NCBI GenBank assembly: GCA_023412495.1
Contig: JAEYNP010000149.1
Location: 1-12,273 of the forward strand
Origin: Pseudomonadota bacterium
GTDB lineage: Bacteria; Desulfobacterota; Desulfobulbia; Desulfobulbales; Desulfocapsaceae
Length of the DNA: 12,273 nucleotides
Reading direction: 5' to 3'
Under the pieces are notes generated by a model. It worked only from the letters and a program-made list of their open reading frames with translations, searched no databases and had not been told where the DNA came from. Both the position numbers and the translations under genes were made by a program. Below, one piece after another: positions 1 through 7,410 of the stretch (position 1 is the first letter of the stretch; every line of letters begins with the position of its first letter).

Positions 1-3000
1 GATAGAGGTTGTAGCCGGCTAAATCGCTCTCCCCGTTTGCCGTCCAGCCGAGCCCCAGGCTGGTCGTACCGGGGTCGCTGACGGCAAGCCCGGTCGGCGT
101 AGCCGGGGCCACACCGTCGTCGGGTACGTATGCGACTATTCTGATGTCGTCGATCAGCCAGCCCTCGTAGCTGTTGTCGAACGCATCGCCTGTGTCGAAG
201 AAGAAGCGGAGGTAGATTGTCTTGCCGGCGTAGCCGGAAAGATCGACCTCTACCTCCTCCCAATTGGTCGAAGTCTCGACCGCCTGGTACAGGGTTGCAA
301 AGGTTATATTATCTTCCGAGACCTGAACCTTGCCGATATCGAATGGCGCATAATTCTCGGTCTTCAGAATGTATTTGAATTTCAACGCGGGATTGGCATA
401 CGTCAAATTGATGCCGCTTTTGCTGGTAATATGGCCCCAGTTCCGATAACCGGTGTTGTAGGTCTTGCTTGAGTCCAGACCGTAATACCAGGCATAAGAA
501 GAGGAGCTGGATTTATAGGTGGAAATGTGCCAAAGGCCGTTCTCGCCGGCACTGTTGGAACCGCCTGAGAGAGCGAACTGCGAAGTGCCGCCGGCGATGG
601 AGTCGGAAAGCGCGACCACCTCCATGTTGGTGAAGAAGGTGTAATAGTTGCCGCCGTTGTCGTCGACGCTGGTATTGCCGGCGGAGTCGTTGGCGCTGAC
701 CTTTACCTGATAGAGGGTGCCGTGGCTGAGACCCTCCAACTGGACGCTGTGGCTGGTCTTCGCAGTCGTCGTGACAGTGCTCCAGGTGGTCGAGGCCGAG
801 GTTTTGTACGAAAGGACCCCGCCGGTGGACTCGTCGGTCTGCCAGGTCGCGGTGGCGGATTTTTCGTTTACTCCACTTATCGTTACTGCCGAAATCACCG
901 GCGGTGAACTGTCGACAAGGGCTGTAGCGGTTACCGTCTGATTTCCTTCGCTGGCATCGATATAGCTTGCGGTAATAGCATCGCCCTCGGCGGCCTGCAG
1001 GATCCCATTGATGACGAAACTACCCTGGAAGGTTCCGGAGTTCACTGAAGTTTCCGTCAAGACGATATCCCCTCCGGCATCGCCCGGAGAGGAAACATGC
1101 ACCGTCGCCGTATCGATTCCGCCGGAGACATTGAGGTCGAGATCGTTGAGACTGACGATGGCCGTGGAGGAAGCGCTGTATGCCGGCTTGTCGAAAGATA
1201 TCGAGCCTACCGTCGAGCCGGAAGTAAGCCCGGTCACCACCAGGGCATAGGGCTGTGGCCCGTTCGGAATATTGTAAGCCGAAATCTTGACGGTATAAAG
1301 GCCCTGGACGGGTGAGGTAATGAGCACATTCTCCTCGACGTTGAGACGGTCGGCGGAGCCGCCGGTGGTCGATGCGCCGCCGGAGAAGACGTTGCCCCTG
1401 TAGGTTACCGAAGGGCCGATAACGGTGAGGTCGAGATCGTTGACCAGCTGCACTCCGGCACTAAGCGACGGGTAATAATCGGTCCAGACTAAGGTGACCT
1501 CGATCGGTTCGGTACCGCCCGAGAAAAAGGTGTACTCCTTGCTCTGGCCGGTCGCAAGGCCGGCCTGCCGGTCGTCGACGAAAAACTTGTGGCCGTCGCC
1601 CGGAAAAAAGAGGGTCTTATCTAGCACAATACGGCCCCAGCCTTGGCCGGTACTGGGCATCGGCCCGTCGATGTAATTGCCGGTCATGTTCGATCCGCTG
1701 TTGACCATGACGGCCTTAATGAGAGCCGCACTCGGCGTCAGTGCATTGCCGGGAACCGCACTTCCGGTCGGATAATAGCCATCGACGAAGTACTGCCGGA
1801 CGAGGGCCGCGCTTCCCGCATGGGCAGGGCAGGACATGGACGTGCCGCTCATGGTCCGGATGCCCGAGTTGTAGGTGGTTATGCTGCCGTCGCTGTCGGC
1901 GGAGGAAATGTAATGTCCGGGAGCGGTGACCGTCGGTTTGATGCGGCCGTCGTCGGTGGGGCCGTTGCTGGAAAAATAGGCGACGTTCTGCTGGTTGTAG
2001 CCGGAATGGGCATTCTCGCTCGCCCCGGAGGTGATGATGTTCTTGGCTGTGCCGGGCGAGCCGACGGTGTTGACGTGCGGGCCAGTGTTGCCGGCCGAGA
2101 AGAGGACCAGGAAGTTCTTGTGGTTCCACATGAACTCGTCGACATCCTGGGCATAGGAGGTGTAGGCGCCTTCGACCGCGGAGCCCCAGGAATTGGAATG
2201 GATCCTCGCGCCGGCGTTGTAGGCCTGTTGGAAATAGGTGTTGAGGTCGCTGGGTATGCCTGTCAGGGAACCGCCGTTGCCGATATCCTGAATGACGAGC
2301 TTGGCGTTGTAGGCAATGCCGTTATAGGCGGCATTGGTGGAGAGCGATTTGCCGGCGATGGTGCCTGCCACATGGGTTCCGTGATCATGCCCGTCCCAGT
2401 CGCCGTTTCCTGCCAGGTCATAGTAGGCGATGACCTTGCGCTGATTGTGGTTGACGGTGGCAGTGGGTACGCCCTGGCTGCCGTCCCAGAAGAAAACCAT
2501 ATCGGAGTCGAGGCCGGTGTCGCCGACGCCGACGATCTGGCCGGTGCCTGTCAGGCCCTTGTTCCAGAGCGGAGTTGTGCCGACGGAGTTGTCCTGGACG
2601 ACCCATTTCATCGCATCGTTGTTTATCGCCGGCGGCACAAAGGGCTCGACCCACTCAATCTCCTGAGCCTGAGCCAGCCTCGTCAAGGCCGAGTCAAGCC
2701 CGGCCAGCGGAACTTCGAGCAGGATTCTGCTTTTTCTCCCGTCGCTCGATTCGATCACCGCCACCCCGTCGATAGCTTCCGCCATCTCGAAGAGATGGGG
2801 CAGCATGCCGCTTTCGAAGGTTTGCACCATGAGCAGCACGGCACCTTCCGCGGTTGTGACCGGCTGGTCCTGGAGTGTCTCTCCTTCCGGCGAGATGGCC
2901 GAGGGCGGATTTTCGCCGGCCGCTGTCGTATCGCTTGGGGTTTCGCCGACAGCAACCTCGTCTCGGCGGCCCCCCGACCGCCTGGCTTTTTCGAGGACTT

Positions 3001-3685
3001 CAGGTTTTTCTAGACTCTTCGCGAGCTTATATGCGGGATGAAAGTAATCTATCCACTGCACGTACGGGAGGGAACCGACCACCTCCTTGGTCTGCTCGGT
3101 CATGGCCACGATCAAGGTATTGTTCGGGATATAGTTGCCGATGGTGGCGCCGATGCCGCTGATTTCCTCCTTCCACTGGAGCTGCACCGGCCCGGTAAAC
3201 TGGACGAGGAAGCGTACGGCCTGGCCGGGACGGATGCCGGCCGGGTCGAGACGCAGTTCCTGCGGGATATTGACCCGCCCCTTGCGGGTGTCGAGCCCGC
3301 CTGCCTGCAGCACTATCCCGTACGGTTTTCCCACCAGTTCTTTCGGGTCAACGAGGTCCTGGGCAGGCCGATCCGGACTGGCGGAGGTTATCATGGTCAG
3401 ATCGTTGGTGGCCCGGCCCTTTGCCGCCTCAGGCTCCCGGCTGTCCGGCTGAGCCTGGGCGATTGCGGCGATTTTGGTTGTTTTCTCGACAGGCGAAGGG
3501 GCAGGTTGAGAGGAAACAGGGAAACCACCGTCCGCCGCCCGCTTATCGCCCGGATCGCTTGCCGCAGGGGGCGGGATGCTCTCCGCCACAAGAGATGCAT
3601 CATCCGCGTCAACCCACATGAAACGCACCAGCAGGAGAAATAGAATAACCAACAGCGGCAAGATCGTTTTTTTCAGCCCGTTCAT
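1..3685 (-). CDS. Secreted subtilisin-like (S8, KP-43 type) serine protease with tandem prodomain-like units and FN3/MAM-like tail, 3' partial
   Basis: The reading frame is open for about 1,228 codons from ATG 3685 to the left edge, so the C-terminus is missing. The start is set by AAGGAGAT at 3697-3690. Residues 4-22 are a hydrophobic signal or anchor segment, followed by a Pro/Ala-rich linker to about residue 90. Two similar prodomain-like units follow (about 150-222 and 283-357). The catalytic domain shows Asp389 (VGVGDTGLD), His435 (DHGTHVAGT), oxyanion Asn533 (SAGNTGP) and Ser616 (SGTSMSCPAHAG), so the triad is complete. A beta jelly-roll with VTLVWTD and LVNDLDLTVIGP (about 690-815) is the hallmark of the KP-43 family. 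After it come an Ig-like beta domain (about 815-920), an FN3 domain (about 923-1018), a MAM-like domain ending in GWLIDDIRI (about 1022-1185) and the start of another FN3. The expected role is extracellular or surface protein degradation. It is divergent from the 4063 gene. Confidence 0.95.
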   Translation of the reverse strand, partial: MNGLKKTILPLLVILFLLLVRFMWVDADDASLVAESIPPPAASDPGDKRAADGGFPVSSQPAPSPVEKTTKIAAIAQAQPDSREPEAAKGRATNDLTMITSASPDRPAQDLVDPKELVGKPYGIVLQAGGLDTRKGRVNIPQELRLDPAGIRPGQAVRFLVQFTGPVQLQWKEEISGIGATIGNYIPNNTLIVAMTEQTKEVVGSLPYVQWIDYFHPAYKLAKSLEKPEVLEKARRSGGRRDEVAVGETPSDTTAAGENPPSAISPEGETLQDQPVTTAEGAVLLMVQTFESGMLPHLFEMAEAIDGVAVIESSDGRKSRILLEVPLAGLDSALTRLAQAQEIEWVEPFVPPAINNDAMKWVVQDNSVGTTPLWNKGLTGTGQIVGVGDTGLDSDMVFFWDGSQGVPTATVNHNQRKVIAYYDLAGNGDWDGHDHGTHVAGTIAGKSLSTNAAYNGIAYNAKLVIQDIGNGGSLTGIPSDLNTYFQQAYNAGARIHSNSWGSAVEGAYTSYAQDVDEFMWNHKNFLVLFSAGNTGPHVNTVGSPGTAKNIITSGASENAHSGYNQQNVAYFSSNGPTDDGRIKPTVTAPGHYISSADSDGSITTYNSGIRTMSGTSMSCPAHAGSAALVRQYFVDGYYPTGSAVPGNALTPSAALIKAVMVNSGSNMTGNYIDGPMPSTGQGWGRIVLDKTLFFPGDGHKFFVDDRQAGLATGQSKEYTFFSGGTEPIEVTLVWTDYYPSLSAGVQLVNDLDLTVIGPSVTYRGNVFSGGASTTGGSADRLNVEENVLITSPVQGLYTVKISAYNIPNGPQPYALVVTGLTSGSTVGSISFDKPAYSASSTAIVSLNDLDLNVSGGIDTATVHVSSPGDAGGDIVLTETSVNSGTFQGSFVINGILQAAEGDAITASYIDASEGNQTVTATALVDSSPPVISAVTISGVNEKSATATWQTDESTGGVLSYKTSASTTWSTVTTTAKTSHSVQLEGLSHGTLYQVKVSANDSAGNTSVDDNGGNYYTFFTNMEVVALSDSIAGGTSQFALSGGSNSAGENGLWHISTYKSSSSSYAWYYGLDSSKTYNTGYRNWGHITSKSGINLTYANPALKFKYILKTENYAPFDIGKVQVSEDNITFATLYQAVETSTNWEEVEVDLSGYAGKTIYLRFFFDTGDAFDNSYEGWLIDDIRIVAYVPDDGVAPATPTGLAVSDPGTTSLGLGWTANGESDLAGYNLY

Positions 3686-3689
3686 CGCG

Positions 3690-3697
3690 ATCTCCTT
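3690..3697 (-). promoter_or_regulatory. Ribosome binding site of the S8 protease
   Basis: On the minus strand AAGGAGAT lies four bases before ATG 3685, with the GGAG core six bases away. This is a near-perfect anti-16S match and fixes the protease start. Confidence 0.8.
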
Positions 3698-3739
3698 ACA
3701 GTGCCTGTCCAAAACTGGAAAAATCTTTTCAGTCACTGC

Positions 3740-3759
3740 AATGTAACTCAAATTACATT
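3740..3759. promoter_or_regulatory. Perfect 7-bp inverted repeat, candidate operator
   Basis: AATGTAA, six bases (CTCAAA), then TTACATT is an exact dyad about 55-75 bases upstream of the protease start. This is the usual architecture of a dimeric repressor or activator site. It lies downstream of the possible minus-strand -10 (3799-3794), where bound protein would block protease transcription. The regulator is unknown. Confidence 0.4.
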
Positions 3760-3770
3760 TTGTGAATGAG

Positions 3771-3795
3771 CGCAGTTTCTGCGTCTACAACGTAG
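3771..3795. repeat. Two adjacent small dyads (CGCAG-TTT-CTGCG and CTAC-AAC-GTAG)
   Basis: A perfect 5-bp stem with a 3-base loop (3771-3783) is followed after one base by a perfect 4-bp stem with a 3-base loop (3785-3795). They sit next to the 3740-3759 dyad and overlap the possible minus-strand -10 box. They could form hairpins in the protease leader or be protein-binding half-sites. Individually they are short enough to arise by chance. Confidence 0.3.
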
Positions 3796-3840
3796 TATAT
3801 CATGTGTTAATGGAAATGGACTAATGCTTTTTACCTATAT

Positions 3841-3870
3841 TTAACAAAGGTTTTTAAACTTTTGTATTTT
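3841..3870 (+). promoter_or_regulatory. Possible sigma-70 promoter for the 4063-9698 unit
   Basis: TTAACA (3841-3846, five of six to the -35 consensus) is followed after 18 bases by TATTTT (3865-3870, four of six to the -10 consensus). It lies in the AT-rich part of the gap and would give a leader of about 185 nt before the GTG at 4063. AT-rich sequence makes chance matches common. Confidence 0.3.
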
Positions 3871-3971
3871 TGCAATGAAGGACCACATTTTGGTAATTGC
3901 CTCTTTCCTCCACTGGATTGCAGGAGTCTGCGCCGAGTTGGCCCTGTGCACGTTGCAAGGAGCAAAAAAAC

Positions 3972-4202
3972 ATGGTAGTGGGAACTGTTACGAATACTAT
4001 CGCGGGTACGCGCGACGGAGAGGGATACCCTGCAGAAAAATCAGAATCTACGGAGGGAGCCGGTGCTGTTACATCAACACTTCATCGACAACGCCAAGCG
4101 GTTCGGCAGGAAGCTGGCAATCAACGATTTCACTACCAACAGGCAGTTGACCTACCACCGTTCGCTTATCGCCTGCCTCATCCTCTCCCGATTTTTCCGT
4201 AA
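3972..4202 (+). CDS. Questionable small ORF overlapping the start of the acyl-activating enzyme gene
   Basis: The ATG at 3972 has a good Shine-Dalgarno (AAGGAG at 3957-3962, nine bases away). It opens a 76-codon frame beginning MVVGTVTNTIAGTRDGEGYP that overlaps the next gene by about 140 bases in another frame. I recognise no domain, signal peptide or membrane segment. The overlapping part is simply an alternative frame of a well-supported gene. It could be a leader peptide coupling translation into the GTG at 4063, a remnant of an older N-terminus, or noise. Only the Shine-Dalgarno argues for it. Confidence 0.2.
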   Translation: MVVGTVTNTIAGTRDGEGYPAEKSESTEGAGAVTSTLHRQRQAVRQEAGNQRFHYQQAVDLPPFAYRLPHPLPIFP

Positions 4203-5592
4203 GCTAGACCGGGGTTTCATCGGCATCATGCTGCCCACCTCCGCCGGGTGCATCCTGGCAAAGACAGCGGTGCTGATGAGCGGCCGCACCCCGGTGATGA
4301 TCAACTACTCGACCGGCGCCGAGCAGAATGCCCGCTACGCCCAGAAGAAGTGCGACTTCCGGACCATCGTCACCTCCAGGGCCATGCTGGAGAAGATCGA
4401 ATGCCCCCACGTCGACGGCATGATCTATATCGAGGACATCATGGCGGCCATTACCTCGCGGCAGAAGATCATGGCGGCGGCGACCGCGGCGCTCCCCGCC
4501 TCCCTCGTCAAGAAGCTCGTCCACCAGGGGCACGAGGATGACAACGCCGTCATCCTCTTCACCAGCGGCAGCGAAAAGGATCCGAAGGCGGTCCAGCTCA
4601 CCCACAGGAACATCCTCTCCAACATCGCCTCGGTGACCCCGATCTTCGGTTTTCGAAATGAAGACACCTTCATGTGCACCCTGCCCTTCTTCCACGTCTT
4701 CGGCCTGACCACCAACCTCTGGCTTCCGATCTATCATGGCATGACCATGCTCACCTACGCCAACCCCCTCGATTTCAAGAAGGTCTGCACCATCGTTCGG
4801 GAGCATAAGGCGACCTTCCTGGTCGGAACGCCGGCGTTTTTCTGGGGATATCTGCGCAAGTCGGAAGAAGGCGACTTCGCCTCGCTCCGCATCGCGCTCA
4901 CCGGGGCGGACAAATGCCCGGACGCCCTGCGCGACGGCTTCAAGACCAAGCACGGCATCACCCTCTACGAGGGCTACGGGGCCACCGAGTGCTCCCCGGT
5001 CATCTCCACCAACACCCCGGAATTCAACCGTCCGGGCAGCGTCGGCAAGCCGATTCCTGGGGTCCAGGTCCGCATCGAAAACTATGCGACCGGCGAGGAG
5101 TGCGGACCCGGCGAGGACGGCCGCATCCTGGTCAAGGGCGACAGCGTGATGAAAGGGTACTTCAACGACTTCGAGCAGACCTCCCTGCACATCCGCCGGG
5201 GTTGGTACGACACCGGTGACATGGGCAACATCGACGAGGACGGCTATCTCTGGCATGTCGGCCGGTTGAAGCGATTTGTGAAAATCGCCGGTGAGATGGT
5301 CTCGCTGGTCAAGATTGAGGACGTGCTGGAAAAATTCCTGCCCGAGGACAGCCACTGCTGCGTGGTCGAGATACCCGACGCCATCAAGGGTGCGAGAATC
5401 GTGGCGGTGGTGACCACGCCGCTCGACGAGAAGACGGTGCTCAAGCAGATGGCGGAGCATCTCCCTCCCATCGCCCTGCCCAAGATCTTTCTCGTCTGGG
5501 AAAACCTGCCGAAGATGGGCAGCGGTAAGATCGACTTCCGGACCATTTCGGAAATGGCGCGGGAACAGCTGACCCGAAAGGTCATTGCCTGA
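4063..5592 (+). CDS. Aas-like AMP-binding acyl-ACP/acyl-CoA synthetase
   Basis: This 509-residue member of the ANL adenylating superfamily activates a fatty acid with ATP and transfers it to ACP or CoA. GTG 4063 is chosen because GGAGGG (4052-4057) sits five bases upstream and the frame has no ATG before the upstream stop. The nucleotide loop is TSGSEKDPKAV (167-177), with the TSGSE opening of the Aas subgroup but Ala176 where Gly is usual. Further motifs are YGATECSP (305-312), YDTGD with the ribose-binding Asp386, a hinge region with KRFVKIAGEMVSL, and GSGKID with the catalytic Lys489. RF.KIAGEMVSL closely matches the C-terminal half of E. coli Aas (acyl-ACP synthetase / 2-acyl-GPE acyltransferase). 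The N-terminal PlsC-like acyltransferase half of Aas is absent. It is probably the first gene of a unit with the downstream transporter genes. The acyl substrate cannot be read from sequence. Confidence 0.88.
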   Translation: MLLHQHFIDNAKRFGRKLAINDFTTNRQLTYHRSLIACLILSRFFRKLDRGFIGIMLPTSAGCILAKTAVLMSGRTPVMINYSTGAEQNARYAQKKCDFRTIVTSRAMLEKIECPHVDGMIYIEDIMAAITSRQKIMAAATAALPASLVKKLVHQGHEDDNAVILFTSGSEKDPKAVQLTHRNILSNIASVTPIFGFRNEDTFMCTLPFFHVFGLTTNLWLPIYHGMTMLTYANPLDFKKVCTIVREHKATFLVGTPAFFWGYLRKSEEGDFASLRIALTGADKCPDALRDGFKTKHGITLYEGYGATECSPVISTNTPEFNRPGSVGKPIPGVQVRIENYATGEECGPGEDGRILVKGDSVMKGYFNDFEQTSLHIRRGWYDTGDMGNIDEDGYLWHVGRLKRFVKIAGEMVSLVKIEDVLEKFLPEDSHCCVVEIPDAIKGARIVAVVTTPLDEKTVLKQMAEHLPPIALPKIFLVWENLPKMGSGKIDFRTISEMAREQLTRKVIA

Positions 5593-5673
5593 CGAATCCG
5601 CCCGTCCCGCTCTTCGCCTGATCCAGAAGAAGTGCCCGGCGGACCGCCTTGGCCAACCTCACAAAAAAAGGAC

Positions 5674-6495
5674 ATGGACAGAGAACCTCCATACAGGGCT
5701 GGGCGCAGCCGGCTGCGCAGCTTTTTCCGCTCCCCGCTGCTGGATGTCCTGCTGTTTCTCCTCCTTCTGGCCGGCCTCGGCTGGCTTATCCTGAGGAGCG
5801 CCGAGAATATCGGCTACGGCTGGCAATGGTACCGGATCCCCAAATACATCGTCATCGCCACGGAAGACGGGCTGCAGGCCGGGCCGCTCCTGCGGGGTCT
5901 TGCGATCACCCTCGCCATCTCCCTGGCGAGCCTGGTTCTGGCCCTTCTCATCGGCCTGTGCACCGCGCTGCTCCGGCAGTCGAGTTCTTTTGCCGGAAGG
6001 GGCCTGGCCAACCTCTATCTCGAGACCAGCCGCAATACACCGCTGCTCATTCAGATCTTTTTCATCTACTTCGTCCTCGGCCCGGTCTTCGACCTCGACA
6101 GGATGGCCGCGGCCATCATCGCCCTGAGCCTGTTCGAGGGGGCCTATGCCTCGGAGATCTTCCGCGCGGGGTTTGCGGCGGTGCCGAAGGGACAGATCGA
6201 GGCGGCCCGCAGCATCGGCCTCACCACCATGGCCACCTACCGCCACATCATCATCCCCCAGGCGGTCCGCAAAGTCCTGCCGCCGCTCACCAGCCAGGCG
6301 ATTTCGCTCATCAAGGACTCGGCCCTGGTCAGCACCATCGCCATCTACGACCTCACCATGCAGGCCCAGGCCCTCGTCGCCGAATCGTATTTGACCTTCG
6401 AGATCTGGTTCACCGTGGCGGCTATTTACCTGACAGTCACCCTGCTTCTCTCACTTTTTGTCGGCATTCTTGAAAAACGCCTTAAATTGCCGTAG
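5674..6495 (+). CDS. Polar amino-acid ABC transporter permease (HisM/GlnP family), first subunit
   Basis: A 273-residue inner-membrane protein with a charged N-terminus and several hydrophobic spans. ETSRNTPLLIQIFFIYFVLG is the typical permease motif of polar amino-acid importers. The EAA loop that docks the ATPase is present (EAARSIGL at 176-183, then HIIIPQAVRKVLPPL). The start is uncertain: ATG 5674 gives a sensible N-terminus but its AAAGGA lies almost against the ATG. GTG 5632, in the same frame, would add 14 residues and has an equally poor ribosome site. The gene begins 81 bases after the acyl-activating enzyme with no visible terminator between. It should pair with the permease at 7411 and the binding protein at 6544. 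Confidence 0.92.
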   Translation: MDREPPYRAGRSRLRSFFRSPLLDVLLFLLLLAGLGWLILRSAENIGYGWQWYRIPKYIVIATEDGLQAGPLLRGLAITLAISLASLVLALLIGLCTALLRQSSSFAGRGLANLYLETSRNTPLLIQIFFIYFVLGPVFDLDRMAAAIIALSLFEGAYASEIFRAGFAAVPKGQIEAARSIGLTTMATYRHIIIPQAVRKVLPPLTSQAISLIKDSALVSTIAIYDLTMQAQALVAESYLTFEIWFTVAAIYLTVTLLLSLFVGILEKRLKLP

Positions 6496-6543
6496 GATGA
6501 GCGCGGCAGACAAAGAATTCCAAACCATTAAATGGAGATCGGC

Positions 6544-7374
6544 ATGAAAACACGGACCCTGAGCTTTTCCCTTATCGCAGCCATCCTGACCCTCTGTTTC
6601 GCAGGCCTCTCCTTCGGCGCCTCCGTCCAGCAGGAGATTGCCGCCGGCAGCGCCGTCGAGGCGGTGAAGAAACGGGGCGTTCTCAAGGTCGGCATGGATA
6701 TCTTCCAGCCCTGGGCCATGAAGGACAAGAACGGCCAACTCATAGGCTTCGAGATCGACGTGGCGACCCGGCTGGCCGAGGATATGGGGGTGAAGGTCGA
6801 ATTCGTGCCCACCGCCTGGTCAGGGATCATTCCGGCCCTTCTCACCGGCAAGTTCGACGTCATCATCGGCGGCATGGGCATCACCGCCGAGCGGGCCCTG
6901 CAGGTCAACTTCTCCCAGCCCTACGACTATTCCGGGATGAGCATCGTGGCCCACCGGCAGCTGGCCGCGGGCTTCGATACGCTCGAGAGCTTCAACAAGC
7001 CCGAGGTCCAGATCGCCGTGAAGCTGGGAACAACCGCGGCGGCCGCCGCTAAAAAACACCTGCCCCGCGCGACCCTCCGGATGTTCGACACCGAGCCGCA
7101 GGCATACCAGGAGCTGCGCAACGGCAAGGTGCACGCGGTGGTCGGCTCCGCCCCCCGCCCGGCCTACGAGGCGATGGACTACAGCGAGACGCTCTTCATG
7201 CCGATTGCGGGAACCTTCACCAAGGAACCCATCGGTTTTGCCGTGCGCAAGGGCGACCCGGACAGCCTGGCTTTTTTCAACAGCTGGATCACCCTGGTCG
7301 CCCTGGAGGGTTGGCTGGAGGAGCGCCATAAATACTGGTTCGAGACCAAGGACTGGAGCAGCCGGGTAGAATAG
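6544..7374 (+). CDS. Periplasmic amino-acid-type substrate-binding protein (SBP family 3)
   Basis: This 276-residue periplasmic protein captures substrate for the flanking permeases. ATG 6544 is preferred over ATG 6532 because GGAG at 6534-6537 is placed for it and it begins a clean signal peptide (MKTRTLSFSLIAAILTLCFA, cleavage near SFGA). The family 3 fold is clear from GVLKVGMD, GFEIDVATRLAEDMG, the GKFDVIIGGMGIT segment and ERALQVNFSQPY. Arg117 matches the conserved Arg that binds the ligand carboxylate. The acidic residue that normally contacts the alpha-amino group (the D of the DAxxxD segment in HisJ-like proteins) is replaced: the segment reads VHAVVGSAPRP, with Gly201-Ser202 at the site. 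The ligand may therefore lack a normal alpha-amino group. The gene sits between its two permease genes, an unusual order. Confidence 0.93.
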   Translation: MKTRTLSFSLIAAILTLCFAGLSFGASVQQEIAAGSAVEAVKKRGVLKVGMDIFQPWAMKDKNGQLIGFEIDVATRLAEDMGVKVEFVPTAWSGIIPALLTGKFDVIIGGMGITAERALQVNFSQPYDYSGMSIVAHRQLAAGFDTLESFNKPEVQIAVKLGTTAAAAAKKHLPRATLRMFDTEPQAYQELRNGKVHAVVGSAPRPAYEAMDYSETLFMPIAGTFTKEPIGFAVRKGDPDSLAFFNSWITLVALEGWLEERHKYWFETKDWSSRVE

Positions 7375-7410
7375 CGCGTTCTCACCACACCCCCTGCCCT
7401 CACCGCCGCC

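Larger units (their letters stand above)
3686..4062. other. AT-rich divergent intergenic region
   Basis: These 377 bases separate the minus-strand protease from the plus-strand acyl-activating enzyme. The part from about 3700 to 3880 is clearly more AT-rich than the flanking genes, as expected of back-to-back promoters. It contains three short dyads (3740-3759, 3771-3783, 3785-3795). A possible minus-strand -10 box, TATACT, lies at 3799-3794 without a convincing -35. A possible plus-strand promoter lies at 3841-3870. The part from 3880 to 4062 is less AT-rich and holds only a weak small ORF. I see no RNA gene or known riboswitch consensus. Confidence 0.6.

Noticed and set aside
1643..3013. 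A 456-codon plus-strand ORF opposite the protease
   Set aside because: It is fully antisense to a gene with an intact catalytic triad and known domains. GC-rich codon bias leaves long open shadows, and its translation shows no recognisable domain.
3742..3757. A TyrR box (TGTAAA-N6-TTTACA)
   Set aside because: The arms are TGTAA and TTACA, two bases too close overall. The resemblance is only partial.
3935..3958. A possible sigma-54 promoter before the synthetase (TGGCCC...TTGCA)
   Set aside because: The GG and GC elements are about three bases too far apart, and sigma-54 spacing is rigid.
4204..5460. A 418-codon minus-strand ORF opposite the synthetase
   Set aside because: It is antisense to a clear ANL enzyme, with composition rich in H, D, R and G typical of a GC-rich shadow frame.
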